From Cydia pomonella (lineage: Eukaryota; Arthropoda; Insecta; Lepidoptera; Tortricidae), in the NCBI RefSeq assembly GCF_033807575.1, contig NC_084717.1, positions 10,541,692 through 10,605,691 on the forward strand: a stretch of 64,000 nucleotides of DNA. The letters are read 5' to 3'. The notes under the pieces are model-generated. The model did not search any database. It was not told the origin of the DNA and saw only the letters and a program-made list of their open reading frames with translations. The position numbers were made by a program, and so were the translations under genes. This document shows, piece by piece, positions 36,101 to 49,600 of this stretch (within the stretch, counting starts at the first letter, position 1; every line of letters starts with the position of its first letter).

Positions 36101-37661
36101 ACAGCCAATTCAATTTAGCCGTTTTTGCGATTTTCGAGGCGCTGTATCTTTCTTAAAAATAAAATAATCCAAAAAAGCAAAACATAGCGACACAGATATT
36201 GATGATATTGATCTTATTTGAAAAAATCACTGCTCTAGGTTGAAAATCCAGGGAGGAATCAGTCGAGAGCGTTTGTATGGAAAAATCGCAACTAGGAATT
36301 CCTCTTAAGTTGCATAACTGCATTTTCCGATACGACGTAAGTATTTGGCAGCACCATCACTTTATTGTTATGTATGTATAAAGATATTTTATCGTTACAG
36401 TGATGTTGCCAAACTATTTAATTGCAGATTTAGCTGTGGCTGTGACGGACTTAAAAAATACATTTAAAACTGTTGAATAATATTGTGTAGTAGTTTTCCA
36501 CATCTTAACTGCTTTCTTTTATCTTACATTTATGTGTCGTCGTCTCGTCGTGTAAAACAAATGAAATCTAACGCTCCTAAAGTAGGTACGAATAAATACT
36601 TATAGGATGGCAACAAAGACGTGAATAAAGACGATTGAGGATGCGCCCGCGGACTTAGGTAATGACTTTTGTAATATTGTACCCATATCAACAAATAATG
36701 AACTTTAATACCATAGTTTTATAGTCTTGTTTACCTGTGTTGTTGGGGTCGACGACGGCCAAGATGCGTTGGAAGTCGAGCTCTCCTTGCCTGTCCTTGC
36801 CGATGCTGTAGCCGACCGACACTAAGCACGACTTGAGTTCCTCGGGGGCGAGGCGGCCTGGAACAAATCAATGTCGACATTATTTATTAGTACATAAGGT
36901 TTGGTTTTGAAATGTCACTTCTCTCCGCACCGGGCCACGTTCGCAGGTAGAATTTCAGTGAACGATCCTCAAAAAGAATCAAAACATGTGGAGCGATTCT
37001 GGACCTAAACATTACCCCCCTTATTCATAAACGTGTACTAAAGTTACGATGCCGCTGATCATCGTTTGTTCCCTTCCGACGTATTGGTATGATGAAGTGA
37101 GTGACACACTTGTGAGACTACTTTTTAAAACAATTATGTATCCCATTCTCATATAATGCAAATAATAGTAAAATACGGTACAATATATTCGCACGTGTAT
37201 CATACAACGTTTTACAGTACATATGGCCATTTAAATTTTCGACATAGTTATTTAATGTGCTAATTATCGCTCTAGTGCGGTATGTACTCTAAAAATATTC
37301 TCACTCATCAATGCGGTTCTTGTCGGAGCGATTGAAGAACGCGGGAACTCCGTGAGCGGCTCTTGCGATGCCCTTGAAGTCGCGGGCGAGTATTTGGATC
37401 TCAACCTCATACAATGTTGTTGCGATTGATCAAACTATACATATTAAGACCTATCCTGAAGACACAAAGTGTATTTTCTCACCAGTGCGGTTCTTGTCGA
37501 AGTGGTTGAAGCTGGCGCGGAACTCGGTGAGCTGTTCCTGCGTGATGCCCTTGGAGTCGCGCGTGAGGATCTGGTTCTCGACCTCGTTGATGGTGCGGTT
37601 GATGGACGTGAGCAGCTGCTCCCAGCCCACGCGGAGCGTCTCCATTGTGTATTGCGAGTAC
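30049..37661 (-). CDS. Actn: Alpha-actinin calmodulin-like EF-hand exons
   Basis: Exons 37661-37483 (YTMETLRVGWEQLL, FRASFNHFDKNRT), 36857-36735 (LAPEELKSCLVSVGYSIG), 32250-32144 (YVSFDAFLDFMTRESTDTD) and 30204-30049 (PYITAEELRRELPPDQ to LYGETDL). The canonical calcium ligands are poorly kept (DKNRTGRLAPEE; DPNNTGYVSFD), as in muscle-type alpha-actinins, which are calcium-insensitive. Calcium behaviour of this protein is inferred only. Confidence 0.9.
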
Positions 37662-40600
37662 CTGCGACCCATGTCGGACTTTATACATGTGACGAGTTAA
37701 TGCTTTTAACGGGTAGTGTGTGTATATATACCATCCGGCCAAATTATCGTAGACAAAAGGAAAACGAAGTTACTTTTTCCTTTTGTCCACGAGTTCAATG
37801 AAAATGGCTCAAATGTCTGAAAACAGGCAAGCTGGTGGAAATCAAGTTCTATGGATGCTCCACAAATGACACATACTACATATAAGCACGTATTACGACA
37901 TGTGTCCAACTTAATTGAAGTCTATCCATCGTTATCGAATACAATACGAATTGGAATACCTTGTCGTTAAAATTAAAATTGGCAAACATTACATAGCATG
38001 TAGGCATTGCGCCTTGGCAATCCAATCTTATGCCGATTTTATTCTTATGAAAGCAGTTGGAACGCTTCTAGCTAGCCCTCACCACAAAGCAATTCTAATA
38101 GAGTATGAGGAATTATGCTTAAGTTGATATATAATTCCAATATATCTTTAACTGCACTAACCGCGTGATCTATAAATTGACAGTTTCGGAGCAAATATTA
38201 GTAATTTCTGTAAAATGTCTGGTGCATTCCACTGCCCCACCACAACTGCCGTACCAGTCGTTTGAAACAAATTAGAAATTTCTAATGCATACAGAGCAAC
38301 TTATACTACTCAAGGGCATACGTAGCAACTCTTCGAGTGTCATACGTTTATTTTTATAAGTTTGCTCTAAATGGCTTAGTTTCAGGTGTCTGACCAATTA
38401 TTCGCATTGTTTTGAATTATTGCTAGTACTATACTCTCTACTATTTAATTCGACAGACTTCAAGACAGTCTAGAAAGTGAAGAATCCAGCTTTAGGGGGG
38501 ACAATATGATTCATTTCATTGATGTAATAGCTGAATTCCGTAGGACGTAAAAGTATACGAGTTATACGAGTATCTACATTACCTGTTCTCGAAGATCATT
38601 CCCTCCTGTACGGCCTGGTGGATGCGCTCGAGCTCCTCGATGTGCGGCTTGTACGCGTACACGCCGGCTTCGTACTCCTTCAGTCGTCGGAGCTGGTCTT
38701 CTAGCGAGCCCTGCCAAATAAATAAAAATCATAAATATTAAAGGAAAATAAATGACCTTATCAAGTTGTATCATCCATGGTGAGTTTTTAACCCAAAAGG
38801 CATTCGTTAAAACTCATTCTAACATTGTAGTGTAGTGTTACCACTGCTATAAAACCTAATTGTTTAAGTGCGCTTGGCTCACAACTGCTCCGAATAGTAA
38901 TTAAGGCACAGTCTAGCGAGCGACAAAGATAATGTATTTTAGCGAGAGCGAGATCGTGACTTAGGTGTCAATGTCAAGCGTCGGTTTTACCAGAAAGTGT
39001 GAATTCTGTAGGCGGCGTGTTACCTGCAGGCCCATGCCGATGGCGGTGACGGCGTCCATCTGGCGCTCGATCCAGGGCCCGACGGCGTTGGCCTTCTCGG
39101 CGAACTGCCGGCGCAGCGTCTCGTTGTTCTGTAGGCGGCGTGTTACCTGCAGGCCCATGCCGATGGCGGTGACGGCGTCCATCTGGCGCTCGATCCAGGG
39201 CCCGACGGCGTTGGCCTTCTCGGCGAACTGCCGGCGCAGCGTCTCGTTGTTCTGTAGGCGGCGTGTTACCTGCAGGCCCATGCCGATGGCGGTGACGGCG
39301 TCCATCTGGCGCTCGATCCAGGGCCCGACGGCGTTGGCCTTCTCGGCGAACTGCCGGCGCAGCGTCTCGTTGTTCTGTAGGCGGCGTGTTACCTGCAGGC
39401 CCATGCCGATGGCGGTGACGGCGTCCATCTGGCGCTCGATCCAGGGCCCGACGGCGTTGGCCTTCTCGGCGAACTGCCGGCGCAGCGTCTCGTTGTTCTG
39501 CTGCTTGCGCAGCTCGGCCGCCAGCGTGCCGTCGCGCTGCGGCACCAGCTGCCGCACGTCCGACCACTTGCGGTTCAGCTCCTAGAGAACATATCATGAG
39601 TCATCCACGATTAAAGCGACTTCCGTTCCGAGCCTTGGCTGGCACATGATTCCAACGCACATTAATTATTCACTAAATTATTTGTTTCATTTTCAAATTG
39701 ATTTACAAATAAGAAATAATATTGAATGTAAATTCGACAGCTATATACATCGTTCAAGAAGTGTTCATGTGAATTCTATACCAATTATAAGATCAAAAGA
39801 AGCATTTCTTGAGAATTTTATTCATAATTATAACCCTTCTATGCAGTTCCGGTACTTCATCTAGCAACGAAAGGGATTCTTTCCTCGTGTCTTCTTAGTT
39901 ATTTATTTAATCGAATGGCATAAAAAAAATTTACAAATAAATCGAAAATATATCAGGTAAGTCACAAGTTCCAAGGTTTTCAGCCATTGAGCTCGAGTCT
40001 TCTTAGTAATATTGTATTAACAACGCTATTTCAAATAATGGTAATTCTTCATATCCATCATAGCTTGCGCTTTTTTCTAGTTTCCTTCTATGCGATTTGG
40101 CTTAAAAGGCTGGCATCCAGGTCATAAAATGCAAAAAAAAAACTAGAATTTGACAAAATTCTAGGGATTATGTGGCGCCATCTGTTAAATATTTCGAGCG
40201 GCCACTCTGATTGGAACTTACGTGCGCGGTGAGGGTGGTGTAGGGGTTCTCGAGGCCGCCGGGGATCTGGTGCTGCTTCACGATGGACTCCACCTGGTGC
40301 ACCAGGTTCACTATCGCCTGGAATACGGAATTTAATCAATTCATTATAGTTCAACTCAAAGAGTTCTTCTATGACTCATGATAACCACATGAATTTAATT
40401 ACGAAACGATATTACTTACGCGGGTATTTCGCAAATATTGTTTGCTTATTTGATCTATGTCCGAAAGGTAAGAATTATTTTCGATGTTTTCAGTCACAAC
40501 TAGCACGGACTAAACACAATTCATAAGCAATTCGGATCATTTTGAATCGACTATGCAAATAAATAAATAAAAAATATAATTATATTGTAAAATGAAAATG

Positions 40601-43600
40601 TAGCTCAGTCTTTGCCTATGAAGTAAGAATAAATGGATTAGTCTCAATTATCTGGAGGGACTACTACAGTTATACAGTAACAGCATAGAGGAATAAGTAA
40701 GCCTAGTGTGCTTACTTCATACATAGATAGAAAACCCATTTATAATAAATATTAATAAGATTTAAGCTTAATAAGTTTTAAGCGAGTTTTAAATTTATTA
40801 ATACTACTTTTCCCCATACCTCCCATACAACTTATGAGTGAGCAGTGTAAGCTTACTTATTTGTCTATGGTAAGAGTGATAAGGTGCATGTACCTGGTAC
40901 TCCTTGTCGGCCTCGCCCAGCGTGGCCTTGAAGCGCGCGTGCGCGTCCATGAGGCCGGAGATCTCCTCGATGGTGTGCACGATGAACATGTCCACCAGGT
41001 CCTCGCGCGTGCCGTCCAGCCTGGGGACATTGCCAGTATAATGTTACTCGTTCACGAGATAAAATATTTGAACGGGTTCGGAACGCTGGTTATAGAAAAA
41101 ATATAGAAATAAGTAGAATCTCACATAACGTCCATTACCACAAGTTTGACGTTTGACAATATTAATGATAATGTGCAAAAATTTAAATAATTTTGTCAAG
41201 CATAATCAATGTTTAACTCGTCTCCACAACTCGACTCGCAGTCAGGTTACAAAGGGGCGCGACGATGGCAACTCGTAGTCAAAGTATAGTCGTAAATTCC
41301 AATTTTTTATTACACACGGGTGCTCAACCTTTCGTTTTATCAAGGAAGATAATACGACAAGGCAGTTGGCGCTCACCAGTTGTTGAAGGGCGCGGCGCGC
41401 TTGGCGAACTCGAGGTGCAGCAGGTCGATCTGCTCCAGCACGCGCTCGGCGTCGTCCAGCGCCTGGCGCCGGCGCTGCGTGAGCGCGCCCAGGCGGTCCC
41501 ACTGCGAGCAGATGCGCTGGCAGCGCGCGTTCACCGCCGCCACCTCGTGGTACTCCAGGGTGCTGGAAATTTTGTGACCATTTTATAAGATTATATAGGA
41601 TTTTGTTTGTCGATAATTTTTTGGATTTTTTTCAAAATAACGGAGTCGTGGTACGTCGCGCTTAAACCAATAGCCATATCGAATCTTAAGAGTTTCTTCA
41701 TTGTGACAAGTTTTTACATAGTGCTTTGCAAAAAATTAAGATATTTTAGAACGCTGATTTACGGGGTATTTAGATATTAAGGTAACTCCAGAATAACTAT
41801 CCTAATTTCACCATAAGAGATACTCGTATATCCTCTCATGGCTCAGTTGGAATTCACTCGCTTTGTAATGGTGAGATTCCGGGTTCAAACCCCGAAAAAT
41901 GAATTGTTTTTTGTACTTTAATTTCGTATTTTTGACTGACTAAGCTGAAAGGGAGGTCCCTGATTCTATCTCCAGTGAATAATAATCTATGCTGAATTGT
42001 TGTATTTTTTTGCGTTTAAACTTCGTATTGCAGATTGATCAAGCGAGCGCGAAGCGCGAGCTAAGCGTATTCGTTTCAGTCTTTCAGCAGGCGAAAACAT
42101 GTTCAGAATTTTCCGGAGCAATTTTTGCACTTAGATTAATTTATCAACTTGGTATTTTCTATACGGACGTCGTTGCAGATCGGAATATTGATATTATTTT
42201 GGGAACAGAAGTTTAAGCGTAAATAATAATAATAATTGCTTCAATTAACAAAATGAATATCATAGCTAAAAGAGGAAAATGGTTTTCTAACATTTTTCCC
42301 CAGCCCAGGCAATGTTTTGGGATGGCTGTCGCGGCAGAAATTTACGGTACGGCCCGTGGCATTACTTTTGACAATTTTGATTTAGATAAATTGCGCATCC
42401 GGTGATGCCTGTTATAGGACTTGTCTACAAAAACGCAAGGCACGAATTCACAGGAACACAGTGTTCCGACAATTTGTATATCTAGATAAAGCTTCTGTTG
42501 ATATTTTAGGAAAGTTATTCGATGTAGATAAATGTGATTAAGTGGATAAAATTACCAAATCCTATAGAAATAGAACTCTGCAGAGTGAAGCTCTAATGGC
42601 TCTCCGGGAGGCTTTTGGCGACGAAGATGGAGGTGATTATACTTTTACCATTCAGGGGATGCCCGACTAACCGTGGGCGTTTGGAAACGGGAAGGGGAGT
42701 ATTTTCTCTTCCATTCCCATTCTGTAGCTATTAGTCACCAGCTGGTAGGGGGCCACATATTTGTATAAGCTCACATCAGTTGAATATTTTGTTACTTTGC
42801 TGTGCTGTATTTAGAGCACCAATACGAGTATAGGTCTTGACTGGCTTAAAATGGTCAGAGTTTTTGTATGTTTGTTTTTGTTGCATGTTGAGACGGCCCA
42901 ATGATTTTGAGGGCGTTTACTGAAAATTGGCACTGTTTGGTTATGCTCTTCCTAATTATGCTCTACCCATTGATCACTTTTGGTTGTAATGTTCAGATTT
43001 GATAACTGCACTGTCACAAGAACTTGGCGTCTTAAAGAGCATGACCATGAACATGTTCTAGGAGTCAGTTTCCACTTACGTTAGTATGGGCGGTCACCAT
43101 CTATAAGTCGCAGGGGTTAATAATTAATACAATTGGCTACTTGATCAGTTCTACTCTACAGGTCGCCTTTCTAAACCAATTTTCGTGAAATTTTGTGAGC
43201 AGCAGCAGTATCATGGTCACATTTTTATCAGCTGTCGAGTCATGCGTCACTTACGCACTTACATACTTGTTTAGAACGTGACAGGCATGGTGAAAAATGA
43301 TAGAGCCGACCATCTCAGCCCTACTGGTTCGATAATTATGTTTTTTTGTTATTTTAGTTTTTCTAAATTCTTCTAAACGGCGGAGCTTTTTTAAGCTATG
43401 CTCGCGAGGTCTACTGGAGCACTGGTAATATTTTGTAACAAAGAAAAATGAACTCTATTTCGTACGCTATAGGTCCAAATTTCAAACGCTCACTTATGGA
43501 GAATAACCGGACAAGCACCCGTACACAAGGAGATCCAAACGCGCAAATGGTACTGGATTGGGCATATCCTCAGGAAGCCTGACATCCACCTATCCAGGGT

Positions 43601-46600
43601 GGCCCTGACCTGACTGACAAATTTGGTTTTTTTTTCTTCCATAGCCTAAGGAGGATAATACAATAAGGGTGCTATTTACTTGAGTTCCTGCGCAATGGCG
43701 GCGATCTGCTCGACGCGGTCTTGATGCGCGGCGAGGTCGGACTCGAACGCCTCGTGCTTCTTCTTGAGAGCCTTGATGTCCTGCAGCTTGCACTGCCTGA
43801 AGTCCTGGGACTGCAGCATCTCCTCCTTGCCTAAAATCGAAATGGTACTTTGAGGGTTATGTTTTTACATAAACGACACAAAAATGGACGTTAATCCTAC
43901 CGCTACCTTTAATAAGGTAGAAAACTAAAAAGTCGTATTTTTAGCTAAAATAATTTAGTAGTTTTTGTAATGTGCGTCGAACTAAGTTACCTACTTTAGT
44001 TCCAAATGATAATTCGGGTGGCGGGCAATTATTCTTTAAAACTAAGTTGCCGCTTATTACAGAAGGTCTTGTTTGGACTCGTTGTACCTTGTGAAATGTT
44101 TGAAGTAGGGCTATCCTTTTGATATCAACTTTTAGCTGAAGTCCTGTACTATCATTTAACAATAAAAAAGTACAGGTCAATGACACTTTTTCGAAAAAAA
44201 AGATAATATATATAAAAAAAGTAAAATTTTGAAGACAATTTTTATCTATGTTATTAATTCTCGAGTAATTGTGGAAAAATGTCTGCGACATTTATGCTTT
44301 AAATTTATTAGGGAATAAATTCATAAGCTATCGAATTATATTTTTTTGTAATGTGCGGTAGGTAAATGGACAGATAATGGTACGTTAACCAAGTGCAGTC
44401 GTGTATGGCACCATAAAACTATGAAGGGGTGCATTTTAAAAATGGTTGAGAAAAACATAGGTATGGGGGGTGATTTCTCGATTAAATTCATCGTAGTATA
44501 CGTGGTTAACGGCTCCACTTTACGTGGACAAACACGTTGTATAAAACCGATACCTATGTTTGTGACAACATTTCGATGCTTCGTTTTACTAGGTATTTGA
44601 ATACCTTCCCCGCTACCGACTCGAGAACACCTTTATGTATAAGATTGTGTTCCTCTGATACATATTTTTTTTGTTACACATCATATTGTAATCATAAAGT
44701 AATGTTTACATTTTTGACAAATTGTGTATTTCATCCTGATAATTAAAACGGTGCATACCTATCTTTGCGCTTTCCTTTATTAAAAAGGTATTTTGTTTAG
44801 AAAATTCATTACTAGGTAATATTTTACGATTCAATTAGGTACTCAACTTTCATTATAATTTAAAAGCATCATAAGTATAAGAAAATGTATACAGACGACC
44901 GTTTCATGATCTATTTACTAATTGAACGGCTGACCTAGTTGGCACCGCCGCAGAGATGGTTAAACTAGAATGCGGACAATAATATGGCTGGTTGCAACAT
45001 CAACAGAGACAACAGAAACAATTGTCATGTCTTTAGCGATTTCAACAGCTTGTTCCAATTTTAATAGACATATTCTAAAAATATAAAGAATCAACATTCT
45101 ACTAATATTTTGCGAGATACTTTAGAAAATTTAAGGTGATTAACTATCGGAGCATAGTTAGGTCAAAGCGCATCTAATTTTTGCGATTCCTCTGCTGTTA
45201 GTAACCCGTAATGTTTTATGTATTACTAGATCTTTACAAACCCCTTTGCAAAACACTGCTGGAGTCGCGAACTACAGGTTGAAAACACTAGCATTGATTG
45301 ATTGGCTTTGATTTGATCGGACCAATGCGCTTGGCAACTAATCCCGAGAATTCACGTAAGCGCTAGTTAGACTGCCATCTAACCCTTCCAACCCAGAGGG
45401 TAAACTAAGCCTTATTGGGATTACGGTTTCTCTTGACTTGCTAAAATAGACTTTCAGATTTACAGCTTCATTCAAAATTATACTTTCGTATACTGTGCGC
45501 GGGTTACTGTCGTAGTCAGTCCTAATCTCGATGGCGTCGTATAGATCCAAAAATGCACAAAGTTGACTAAAAGAGTGCGCAAAATCCTAAACCTTTGAAC
45601 GCCCCGCCTATTGAGCGCGGCACGTCATCATGCACGTCGTCGGGATACACGAAGGTTGACATCGGACTGTAGCCGGGCGCGTCAGTTGACGTGTTTGGCG
45701 GTGAAAGGTTTAAGTTGAAAGCTTTGATTGTAACTCGCAATGGACGTCCGTGTTACCTCTGGTCCAGTCCTCGTGGATGTCGGCTTTGTGCTTGAACTTC
45801 TGCGCGAGGTACTCGAGCCTCTCGAGCCGCATCATCTCGCTCAGCAGCCACTCCTCGAACGCCTTCTCGGCGATCTCCAGGCCCTTCCAGGCTCCGGCGA
45901 TGTCCTGTAAATCAGATTAATTCATAATAAAAAAAACTGAAGAGATATCATTAAGACAGGAAGTTTCTCCCGCTTATTTGAAACCAGATTCTTACGGACG
46001 AATCATAAATAGAAACAAATAGATACTTCGTTACTAAAGGAATATACCTAAACATTTTTCCTCTAAAAAATAGCCACGTTTTTCATAACAGCGAAAGACA
46101 CTTAAACGACCGTTCGTTGGGATAAGATTCTCTAAACTGATGTTTATTTCATGTAGGTACTAATACCACATCTGCGCTCTTCTCGGATGTTTGACGTCCG
46201 TCTAAATCTGATTTGGAATCAACTAAGTTATTATGCGTGTTAGTGTCAAATATTTGACCATTTTGAGAATCAACTCATTCAGTTCATTATGTACGATTTA
46301 ACCCCTTGAGTCCCACCCCACGGACGCGATATTCGGTTAGCAATGACAATCAAAACTCAATTGTGAATTTAAAACCTTTGTTTTGCAAATTTAGTTCCCT
46401 GAGAGTAAAGGGTATATTTAGTTAGATATAGGGTAAATACTGACGGAAACCATCTTGCCCTCAGTGGGCATGTAGGCGGGGCGGTTGCTGAGGCGCAGCT
46501 TGGTCTGCAGCGTGTTGAAGTTGGTCTCGAGCTTGGCCTTCTGCTCCACACGGGGCGGCTTGTGCTTACGTCTGGAAACGGAACATTTACGTTTGAAAGT

Positions 46601-49600
46601 ATACTGTATTTGTAAAGCCGTAAAGACTAAATTACTCGTTCGACATTTTTGGGACTGGAAAACAGAGTCAGGACAAGATAAGTTGGCAGCGATTTTGATA
46701 GCCCAGCCTGTGCAAGTAAACGTCATAATTTCATAGAAGTTTGACGTTTAAAATGACAGTTGCATTGTCTATTAGGCTGCCAAAATCGCTGCCAACTTAT
46801 CTTGGTTTGACTTTAACACGATGCTAAAGAAATACGCTCTATGGCATGCATACGGCAGTAGACACTGATATTGCAGGGCCAAAATAATAATTCAGAAAAA
46901 ATACTACATGCGTCAAGGTGTAAATTTTGCTCAACGAAAAGTGATCAGGAAATTTAATCATTTGGTCGCGTGCGGCGCGTTATCGTGAACCTTGTTGCAA
47001 TGCACGAAGGTTGATATTGGGCTGTAACCGCGCGCGTCAGTTGACATCTTGGGCGGTCAAAGGGTAAATAATGGTATATTTTCTTCTACTGCGTCAAATA
47101 AAATTAGAAAAGCAGAGTATGATTGCATACCTGTAAGTACGGTAGTCCTCCAGTTTCTTCTGGCAGCCGGCGAGAGAGTTGTCCGTCTGGCGGCTGTTCA
47201 GCCACGGCATGGTGCGGCGGATCCATTCCAGAAGCTGCGGATTTTAAATATAAAATGATATGAGGTGTGTAACATAAAAAAATATAGACATTAATAAATT
47301 AGCGCAATGAATTGGTATAATTCAGGGCGGGTACAAGATCATAAGGGTTAATTCAACACGATTGCTTGTTTTTGTTCAGGTTTGATCATCTATAACTGCC
47401 AGGAAATGCGTTCTAAACGTTCTTTGATATTTGTATCATTAGGTTTTAAATAATGTTAATTTAACCCTCGCTTTCCCAATACTTTTCCTAAGATACGATT
47501 TTATTTATATTCCTAGGATAATTATTTTTGTTGTTAGACCCGAACGAGCCGATTATTTTTTAATTTGTCATAATATGGTTCAGGGATACTTACATCACTG
47601 GCAAGACGTTCGTACTCTTCCATCAGGCGTTCGTTCTCCTGGTTGACTTTGAGAACCTTGCAGATGCGGTTCGCGGCCGTTTCAGCCTGGATTGAAAAAA
47701 AAATCGTTAATATAATAATCCTATTAGTATATAAAGCTGTTATGAACAACAAAAAACAAAATACGAAAATATTGATGAAGGTTATAACAATTTTAATAAA
47801 TTCGTCATTTGCGAGTATAAACATCTTTGAAATAATAATTTTGAGACAATTAGTTCATGACCAAATAAAACAGCGCACAGGTATGGAGACAGATATACAA
47901 ATAATCTAAAATTGTTTCAACAAATATACCTCTAAGACGCCTCTCAAGGAAATTGGACCATGATTTTCTGGTTCTCGAGAGTTCTTTTTGAGATTTCAAG
48001 TGACACATATACCACACATAGAGTTAGGTAAATAGGTACATGACTCGCAGATGTAACCACGAATTTAAAGTTTTATAGGTAAAGAAAAAAAACAGATGAA
48101 TGAGACAAACCTTCTGCGCGCCAGAGAAGCAATGGTAGTAGGAGGATACGTAGGTCATGACGGCGCGCTCGTCCGGCATGGCGGTGTTCTGCAGATCTGG
48201 CGGGCGCCACGCGCGCGGGAAGGGTTAGTTTCATGCGATGCGATACTAATTAGCACTTTAACTGCTTGGAAATAATGGCTGAAATGCCTTGGCTGGAAGT
48301 GCAATTACTGACTTTGAAGCGCCAACATTTTTTTTATAAAGCATTTAGCGGACTGTTTTGTATATTTAAGCTAGATATTTTTACATAGATTTGAGAAATT
48401 ATGAAGTTGTTAACATGGTGAAACTTTCGATAATACTGTATCTACTACCCGTTCGTATCAAGTTGGCCATTACCTCCCGGCCCGCATCACCCCCTCTGAC
48501 TCCTTATCCACTCGGCCACTACAGCTTTACAATTACTTTTATTACTTAGATTACATTTAATACAATAAAAAGAAAAATATTATCTAAAGTGAGCATTAAA
48601 AAAAGTACGAAATATTTTTTTGTCTACTAGTAATTATACCTGAGTCGTTATCATGTAAGGGTTGCCGACGGCCAACTTGAACCGAACAGGCAGAACTTTA
48701 CGATGCTTCCAATCGAGTGCCTACATATATTTATGGGGCTAATTTGTACTAAAGCAACACGTTTAACTGACCTGCAAATAATCTTGTTGCAAAAGACAAT
48801 TAATATGCCTGTTACTTATTCGATTTAAGTTTTAATTTTATAATAACAGTCATATATAATCTACCCCAAAAATATCTACACTTGATTAAAAAACACCATT
48901 ATTATAAGTTGCAAAAGTTTCACAAAATAAACAAGGTCATATCCATGAAAATCTGATTTATAGGCATATTTAAAGCAGTTAAAGTGTGCCAATGCTCATG
49001 TTTCAACAAGCCGCGTCTATTCAGCCGTGAGTCGAAACAAAAGCATCAGCAAAGTTATTAACAAAGCTCAGTCATTATTACACATAACACGATATTCAAC
49101 ATCAATCGCTATTTCATTGTTGGAACAGGATAAACAAAGGATTGTTTTTTCTATTTGCTCTTGATAAGGAAAGTCGTATCAACCAGTACTCTTCCTGTTA
49201 AGTCATTACTAGAAAACTGCTGTTCTAGTTCCCGTACAGTTTAGATTTACAGTGTTCGTTGACATTGACCTTCCTTTGTGTTTAAATTAACGACCCTATT
49301 ATAAAATATAATTTAAAAAGATAGGTACTAAATTGTTTTTGTAATTCTTGTAAACAAGGACCATAGAGCGACCGGAACTTAGATGGTTATGTTTTTATAA
49401 TACCCACAAATGCGCAGTCAGTCGCTCTAGGGTCACTTGACAAGTCGTAAGAACGACATACATATTATTTCTTATTACACATTGTTATCGAATTAAGCCT
49501 TAGGACATCTCTAAACCGCAAACGATCCCTAAAAGTCCGTAATGAGTCACAGTTTAGAGAAACCCCGTTCACTTTCCTAAATCGGCTGCTAACTGTTCCA

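Larger units (their letters stand above)
41563..43679 (-). other. Alpha-actinin intron with repeat debris
   Basis: Holds a tRNA-like SINE head (41837-41910), a decayed frame-like stretch (42045-42665) and a LINE fragment (43515-43615). No functional gene recognised. Confidence 0.6.

Noticed and set aside
38965..39597. Long open frames of about 200 codons on the plus strand and in a second minus frame over the 123-bp array
   Set aside because: The unit is a multiple of three and GC-rich, so several frames stay open. Only the minus frame reading NNETLRRQFAEKANAVG matches alpha-actinin.
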